From Pseudomonadota bacterium (GTDB lineage Bacteria; Pseudomonadota; Gammaproteobacteria; Competibacterales; Competibacteraceae), in NCBI GenBank assembly GCA_018262135.1, contig JAGTSD010000008.1:1-14267 (forward strand): a stretch of 14,267 nt of DNA, read 5' to 3'. Numbering within the stretch: position 1 is the stretch's first letter; each line of letters opens with the position of its first letter. The position numbers and the translations under genes are program-made. Positions 11,268-14,267 of the stretch are shown piece by piece. The notes below the pieces were generated by a model. It was not told the DNA's origin. It was given only the letters and a program-made list of their open reading frames with translations, and ran no database searches.

Positions 11268-11885
11268 TCAGAATTCGATCCCCTTTTGCGCCTTCACGCC
11301 CTGTTCCCGGTAAGGATGCTTGATGGCGCGAATCTCGCTGACCAGATCGGCCAATTCCACCAGCGCCGCCGGGGCGTTGCGCCCGGTGACCGCGATGTGC
11401 AACTCCGACCGCCGGTTGGAGAACACAGCCAGCACCCGCCCCGGATCGAGATAACCGTAGTTCAGCACAAGGTTGAGTTCATCCAGGATGACCAGATCGT
11501 AGCGGGGATCAGCGATCATCCGCTCCGCCTCGGCCCAGGCGCGCTCGGCGGTCGCCATATCCTGTACCCGATTCTGGGTCAACCAGGTGAAGCCGTCGCC
11601 GATCACCTGAAAATCCACGTTCTCAAACCGGCTCAGCACCGACTTTTCGGCGCTGTCCTGGCCGCCCTTGATGAACTGCACCACGCCCACCCGCATTCCG
11701 TGACCGACAGCGCGCAGCGCCATCCCGAACGCGGCGGTGGTTTTGCCCTTGCCGGGACCGGTGAACACCATCAGTAAACCCTTCTGGCGGGTAGCACGGG
11801 CCTGCTTGCGCTCGCGGCCGGCCCTGCGGCGGGCGGTCAAGCGAGCGTGGTCGGGATGAGCGGCTCCCTGACATTCCGTCACCAT
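11268..11885 (-). CDS. cobO: Corrinoid adenosyltransferase (cob(I)alamin/cob(I)yrinic acid a,c-diamide)
   Basis: CobO (CobA/BtuR family) transfers the adenosyl group of ATP to the cob(I)alt of corrinoids, making coenzyme B12 or its precursor; it serves synthesis or salvage. From ATG 11885 it has 205 residues, like E. coli BtuR (196). A Walker A P-loop, GPGKGKTT, is at 43-50, followed by AAFGMALRAVGHGMRVGVVQFIKG; further blocks are GDGFTWLTQNR, LVILDELNLVLNYGYL, VAVTGR-like HIAVTGRNAPAALVELADLVSEIRAIKHPY and the C-terminal GVKAQKGIEF. The frame is open to a TTG at 11939, but the extra residues (ESTEGTEGTEKG) are only a translation of a 9-bp DNA repeat, so I reject that start; AAGGA nine bases before the ATG supports the shorter form. 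It follows pdxT by 73 bases. No other cobalamin gene is in the window. Confidence 0.95.
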   Translation of the reverse strand: MVTECQGAAHPDHARLTARRRAGRERKQARATRQKGLLMVFTGPGKGKTTAAFGMALRAVGHGMRVGVVQFIKGGQDSAEKSVLSRFENVDFQVIGDGFTWLTQNRVQDMATAERAWAEAERMIADPRYDLVILDELNLVLNYGYLDPGRVLAVFSNRRSELHIAVTGRNAPAALVELADLVSEIRAIKHPYREQGVKAQKGIEF

Positions 11886-11898
11886 GGAATTCGATCCT

Positions 11899-11934
11899 TT
11901 TTCCGTACCTTCCGTGCCTTCCGTGCTTTCCGTG
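11899..11934 (-). repeat. 9-bp tandem repeat, four units, in the pdxT-cobO spacer
   Basis: The minus-strand units are CACGGAAAG, CACGGAAGG, CACGGAAGG and TACGGAAAA, in perfect 9-bp phase. The array lies between the pdxT stop and the cobO start, ending just before the cobO ribosome binding site. Because nine is a multiple of three, all frames stay open through it and encode repeating tripeptides (Thr-Glu-Gly in one frame), which tempts gene callers to extend cobO. The same unit appears in degenerate form before lptE. Confidence 0.92.
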
Positions 11935-11958
11935 GACAAAAGGCAAGGTCAGGCGCCA

Positions 11959-12624
11959 TCAAACGTGATAGCTGAAATCCATCCAACTCTGCGGGGTCCA
12001 GTCGGGATCCAGGCCCGCATCGTCGCCGCCCGCCACGCTCAGGCCACACTTGCGGGCGAAATAGCGATGAAACGCCAGGCTGGGCGTCAATTCAGGATGA
12101 AACACCGTGACCAGAATCCGGTCATCTTCCGCCGCCGCAATGTAGTCATCCAGTCGCAGCAGCACCCGCACGCCCTCCCCCGTCCGCACGATCTTCGGCG
12201 CGCGGATGAAGGTCAGCGGAATCGGTTCGCGGGCCACCGCCGGCGCCAGCGCTTCGCGGTTGAAGCTGTCGAGCTGGCTGCCGAAGGCGTTGCGGCTGAC
12301 CACGATATCAATCAGCCCAAAAAACGGCGTCTCGCCGATATTCTCCCGGGCCAACAGGATCGCCCCGGCACAGGTGCCCCACAGCTTGAGACCGTGGTCA
12401 TAGGCCTGCCGAATCGCCACATCCAGGCCGAAAATCGTCAGCAGCCGCGACAAACAGGTGCTCTCGCCGCCGGGGATGATCAGCCCCACCAGCCCATCCA
12501 GTTCAGCGGTGCGCTTGACCGGCCGCGCCGATACACCGACCCGCCGCAGGTGGTCGAGGTGCTCCTGGACCCCACCCTGCAAATCCAGCACGCCGATCCC
12601 GCCAGGGCCGGCCACCGCCTGCAT
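11959..12624 (-). CDS. pdxT: Pyridoxal 5'-phosphate synthase glutaminase subunit PdxT
   Basis: PdxT is the class I glutamine amidotransferase that feeds ammonia to PdxS in the 24-subunit PLP synthase. It shows IGVLDLQGGVQEHLDHLRRVG at the N-terminus, the oxyanion-loop motif PGGES (51-55), the nucleophile C85 in GTCAGAILLA, and the H176/E178 pair in VFHPELT, completing the triad. Length is 221 residues against about 196 in Bacillus; the excess is mostly a C-terminal tail after RYFARKCG. The ATG at 12624 shares one base with the pdxS stop (TAATG), so the two are translationally coupled and made in step, as fits a 1:1 complex. The same frame is open further upstream through pdxS; that is a shadow. 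Confidence 0.97.
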   Translation of the reverse strand: MQAVAGPGGIGVLDLQGGVQEHLDHLRRVGVSARPVKRTAELDGLVGLIIPGGESTCLSRLLTIFGLDVAIRQAYDHGLKLWGTCAGAILLARENIGETPFFGLIDIVVSRNAFGSQLDSFNREALAPAVAREPIPLTFIRAPKIVRTGEGVRVLLRLDDYIAAAEDDRILVTVFHPELTPSLAFHRYFARKCGLSVAGGDDAGLDPDWTPQSWMDFSYHV

Positions 12625-13517
12625 TACCAGCCCCGTCCCGCCAGCCGTTGTTCGCTGGCCATCGTAGCTACATCCAAACCGGGCATGGGATCGCCCAGAT
12701 CCATCGAGACTTCCAGCAGTTGCTCGGGATCGTTGAAACAGGCGGTCGCCTTGACGATGGCGCGGGCGCGGCTGGCCGGATCGCTGGACTTGAAGATGCC
12801 CGAACCGACGAACACGCCATCGCAACCCAGTTGCATCATCAACGCAGCGTCGGCAGGGGTGGCGATGCCGCCGGCGGCAAAGTTGACGACTGGCAACCGG
12901 CCCAGCTTCTTCACCTCCAGGGCCAGTTCGTAGGGAATGCCGTTGACTTTGGCAAAGCTGATGATCTCCTCGGTCGGCAGGGCGGCCAGTTGGCGGATTT
13001 CCCGGTTCATGGTCCGCATGTGGCGCACCGCCTCGACCACGTTGCCCGTGCCAGCCTCGCCCTTGGTGCGGATCATCGCCGCACCCTCGGCGATCCGCCG
13101 CAACGCCTCGCCCAGATTGCGCGCCCCGCACACAAAGGGGATTTCGAACCGGGTCTTATCAATGTGGCATTCCTCGTCGGCGGGCGTCAGCACCTCGCTT
13201 TCGTCAATGTAATCAATCTTCAGGGCTTGCAGGATCTGCGCCTCCACGAAATGGCCGATGCGCGCCTTGGCCATGACCGGGATGGTGACCGCTGCCTTGA
13301 TCGCCTTGATCAGACCCGGATCGGACATGCGTGCTACGCCGCCCTGCTTGCGAATATCGGCCGGCACCCGCTCCAGGGCCATGACCGCCACCGCGCCCGC
13401 TTCCTGCGCGATCTGAGCCTGTTCGACGTTGACCACGTCCATGATGACGCCGCCCTTGAGCATCTGCGCCAGTTGCGCGTTCAGAAGATAACGATTTTCT
13501 GCCATGCTGGTACTCAT
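12624..13517 (-). CDS. pdxS: Pyridoxal 5'-phosphate synthase lyase subunit PdxS
   Basis: PdxS builds pyridoxal 5'-phosphate from ribose 5-phosphate, glyceraldehyde 3-phosphate and ammonia supplied by PdxT: the DXP-independent vitamin B6 route. The 297-residue (beta/alpha)8 barrel is extremely conserved: [32 protein letters not shown], the first catalytic lysine K84 in [24 protein letters not shown], the second lysine K152 in [29 protein letters not shown] and [11 protein letters not shown], with the family tail ending GRGW. The ATG at 13517 ([12 protein letters not shown]) and one at 13505 are both possible; neither has a good ribosome binding site. The frame continues to a GTG at 13571, which I reject because it adds a non-conserved 18 residues and lies inside the probable leader. 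An extended -10 promoter is about 75 bases upstream. Confidence 0.98.
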   Translation of the reverse strand: MSTSMAENRYLLNAQLAQMLKGGVIMDVVNVEQAQIAQEAGAVAVMALERVPADIRKQGGVARMSDPGLIKAIKAAVTIPVMAKARIGHFVEAQILQALKIDYIDESEVLTPADEECHIDKTRFEIPFVCGARNLGEALRRIAEGAAMIRTKGEAGTGNVVEAVRHMRTMNREIRQLAALPTEEIISFAKVNGIPYELALEVKKLGRLPVVNFAAGGIATPADAALMMQLGCDGVFVGSGIFKSSDPASRARAIVKATACFNDPEQLLEVSMDLGDPMPGLDVATMASEQRLAGRGW

Positions 13518-13590
13518 TAAATAAAACAATGATGAAAAGACACTCGCGCCAAGCGCGCCGCCCGGACTCACCCGTTCGCGAAAGGGGTAG

Positions 13591-13599
13591 AGTATATCA
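13591..13599 (-). promoter_or_regulatory. Extended -10 promoter for pdxST(-cobO)
   Basis: Read on the minus strand this is TGATATACT: the hexamer TATACT (five of six matches to TATAAT) preceded by TG with one base between, the extended -10 form. No recognisable -35 lies 16-18 bases further upstream, which extended -10 promoters tolerate. Transcription would begin near 13584, leaving an untranslated leader of about 67 bases before ATG 13517. It is the best promoter-like element upstream of pdxS. Confidence 0.6.
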
Positions 13600-13671
13600 C
13601 CGTCGCGGTTTGGCGCCGCGCCCTCCTGTGACCGCTAGCCCGCGTTCGGAATTCCTTCCACCGTTCGCAAC

Positions 13672-13700
13672 TTGTCAAGGCCGGGGCGAATTCCGATACT
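13672..13700 (+). promoter_or_regulatory. Sigma70-type promoter for yqgE
   Basis: The -35 is TTGTCA at 13672-13677 (five of six to TTGACA) and the -10 is GATACT at 13695-13700 (four of six), with the ideal 17-base spacing. A start about seven bases after the -10 would fall at 13707-13708, on or next to the yqgE ATG (13708). The promoter lies between two inverted copies of a GAATTC-containing 9-mer (13646-13654 and 13688-13696). Confidence 0.55.
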
Positions 13701-13707
13701 ATGGGGC

Positions 13708-14267
13708 ATGACCAAATCCACCTATCTGAACCACCAGTTCCTGATCGCCATGCCCGCGCTGACCGATCCGAATTTCTTTCAGACGGTCGTCTACATCAGC
13801 GAACATAACCCCAGCGGCGCGCTGGGACTGGTCATCAATCGGCCGCTGAACCTGTCGCTCAGCCAGTTGCTCGAACACCTGCAAATCGCCACCGACCGGC
13901 CCGATCTCGCGGCGATGCCGGTCTTCCACGGCGGCCCGGTCCAACCCGAACAGGGCTTCGTTCTTCACAGTCCAGTGGGCCAGTGGGGCGCGACGCTGCA
14001 CGTCACCGAGCGGATCGGCATTACCACCTCGCGCGACATCCTGCAAGCGACTGCGCGCGGCGAAGGTCCGGAATCCTTGCTGGTCGCCCTGGGTTACGCC
14101 GGCTGGGGACCGGGACAACTGGAACGGGAACTGGTGGAAAACGCCTGGTTGTCAACCCCCGCCGACTTCGACCTCCTGTTCCGCACCCCCAGCGAGCGGC
14201 GCGGGCTGGCCGCCGCCGCCCTGCTGGGCATCGACCTCAACCTGCTGTCCACCGATGCCGGCCACGC
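13708..14267 (+). CDS. yqgE: YqgE/AlgH family protein (DUF179), stop codon beyond window
   Basis: The 186 codons present match E. coli YqgE (187 residues) almost end to end, including the final GHA, so little more than the stop codon is missing. Family blocks are LNHQFLIAMPALTDPNFFQTVVYISEHN, GALGLVINRPLN, FHGGPVQPEQGFVLHSP, ITTSRDILQATARGEGPESLLVALGYAGWGPGQLERELVENAWL and FRTPSERR. The fold is known but the biochemical role is unclear; AlgH was named for an effect on alginate synthesis in Pseudomonas. In gammaproteobacteria it is usually followed by ruvX (yqgF), which I would expect next. The ATG has no proper ribosome binding site (GGGG only one base away), which fits the nearby promoter and a leaderless message. 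Confidence 0.95.
   Translation, partial: MTKSTYLNHQFLIAMPALTDPNFFQTVVYISEHNPSGALGLVINRPLNLSLSQLLEHLQIATDRPDLAAMPVFHGGPVQPEQGFVLHSPVGQWGATLHVTERIGITTSRDILQATARGEGPESLLVALGYAGWGPGQLERELVENAWLSTPADFDLLFRTPSERRGLAAAALLGIDLNLLSTDAGH

Noticed and set aside
11271..11897. 11-bp direct repeat GAATTCGATCC at both ends of cobO (11271-11281 and 11887-11897), suggesting a target duplication
   Set aside because: Pairs of 11-bp matches are expected many times by chance in 14 kb. The downstream copy is part of conserved coding sequence (GIEF at the C-terminus), and there are no terminal inverted repeats or transposase.
12625..13131. Upstream extension of the pdxT frame through pdxS
   Set aside because: pdxS is certain in the other frame; known PdxT proteins begin at about the ATG at 12624, which overlaps the pdxS stop.
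13545..13557. CGCGC-CAA-GCGCG hairpin in the pdxS leader as an attenuator
   Set aside because: The stem is five pairs, the following minus-strand sequence is interrupted (AGTGTCTTTTC) with no clean T-run, and no alternative structure or leader peptide is visible.

Overview
The window is a compact, high-GC stretch of bacterial core genome with 15 protein genes, 13 of them complete. I see no tRNA, rRNA, insertion sequence, CRISPR array or phage gene. The gene set (an LptE lipoprotein, HolA, RNase G followed by a YhdP-type gene, YqgE/AlgH) and the close match of the proteins to what I remember of the E. coli and Pseudomonas families point to a gammaproteobacterium. A Chromatiales or Competibacter-type lineage would fit, but the genus cannot be fixed from this sequence alone.

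Layout. (1) Positions 1-9418, minus strand: one long gene string, in transcription order leuS, lptE, holA, proA, nadD, rsfS, rlmH, maf, rng, then a yhdP-like gene cut by the window edge. Neighbours overlap or lie within about 60 bases, so co-transcription from a promoter upstream of leuS is likely. The products serve translation and ribosomes (LeuS, RsfS, RlmH), outer-membrane assembly (LptE), replication (HolA), proline and NAD synthesis (ProA, NadD), nucleotide clean-up (Maf) and RNA processing (RNase G). (2) Positions 9419-9519: a divergent, AT-rich promoter region. (3) Positions 9520-11234, plus strand: purM-purN, translationally coupled, two steps of purine synthesis. (4) Positions 11268-13517, minus strand: pdxS-pdxT, the two subunits of the DXP-independent pyridoxal phosphate synthase, followed by cobO, a corrinoid adenosyltransferase. 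(5) Positions 13518-13707: a divergent promoter region with an extended -10 element facing pdxS and a good sigma70-type promoter facing yqgE. (6) From 13708 to the end, plus strand: yqgE/algH, apparently complete except for its stop codon.

Nothing here looks like a new multi-gene system. The points worth a second look are small. Three operon spacers contain short tandem repeats: a 9-bp unit in two of them and an 8-bp unit in the third. leuS carries an in-frame GC-rich insert in its editing-domain region that resembles a palindromic intergenic repeat, and its KMSKS loop reads KMAKS. The yqgE promoter is placed so that the mRNA would begin at or next to the start codon. PdxST is an uncommon choice for a gammaproteobacterium. 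Several starts are non-ATG (yhdP, leuS, purM and purN GTG; holA TTG).
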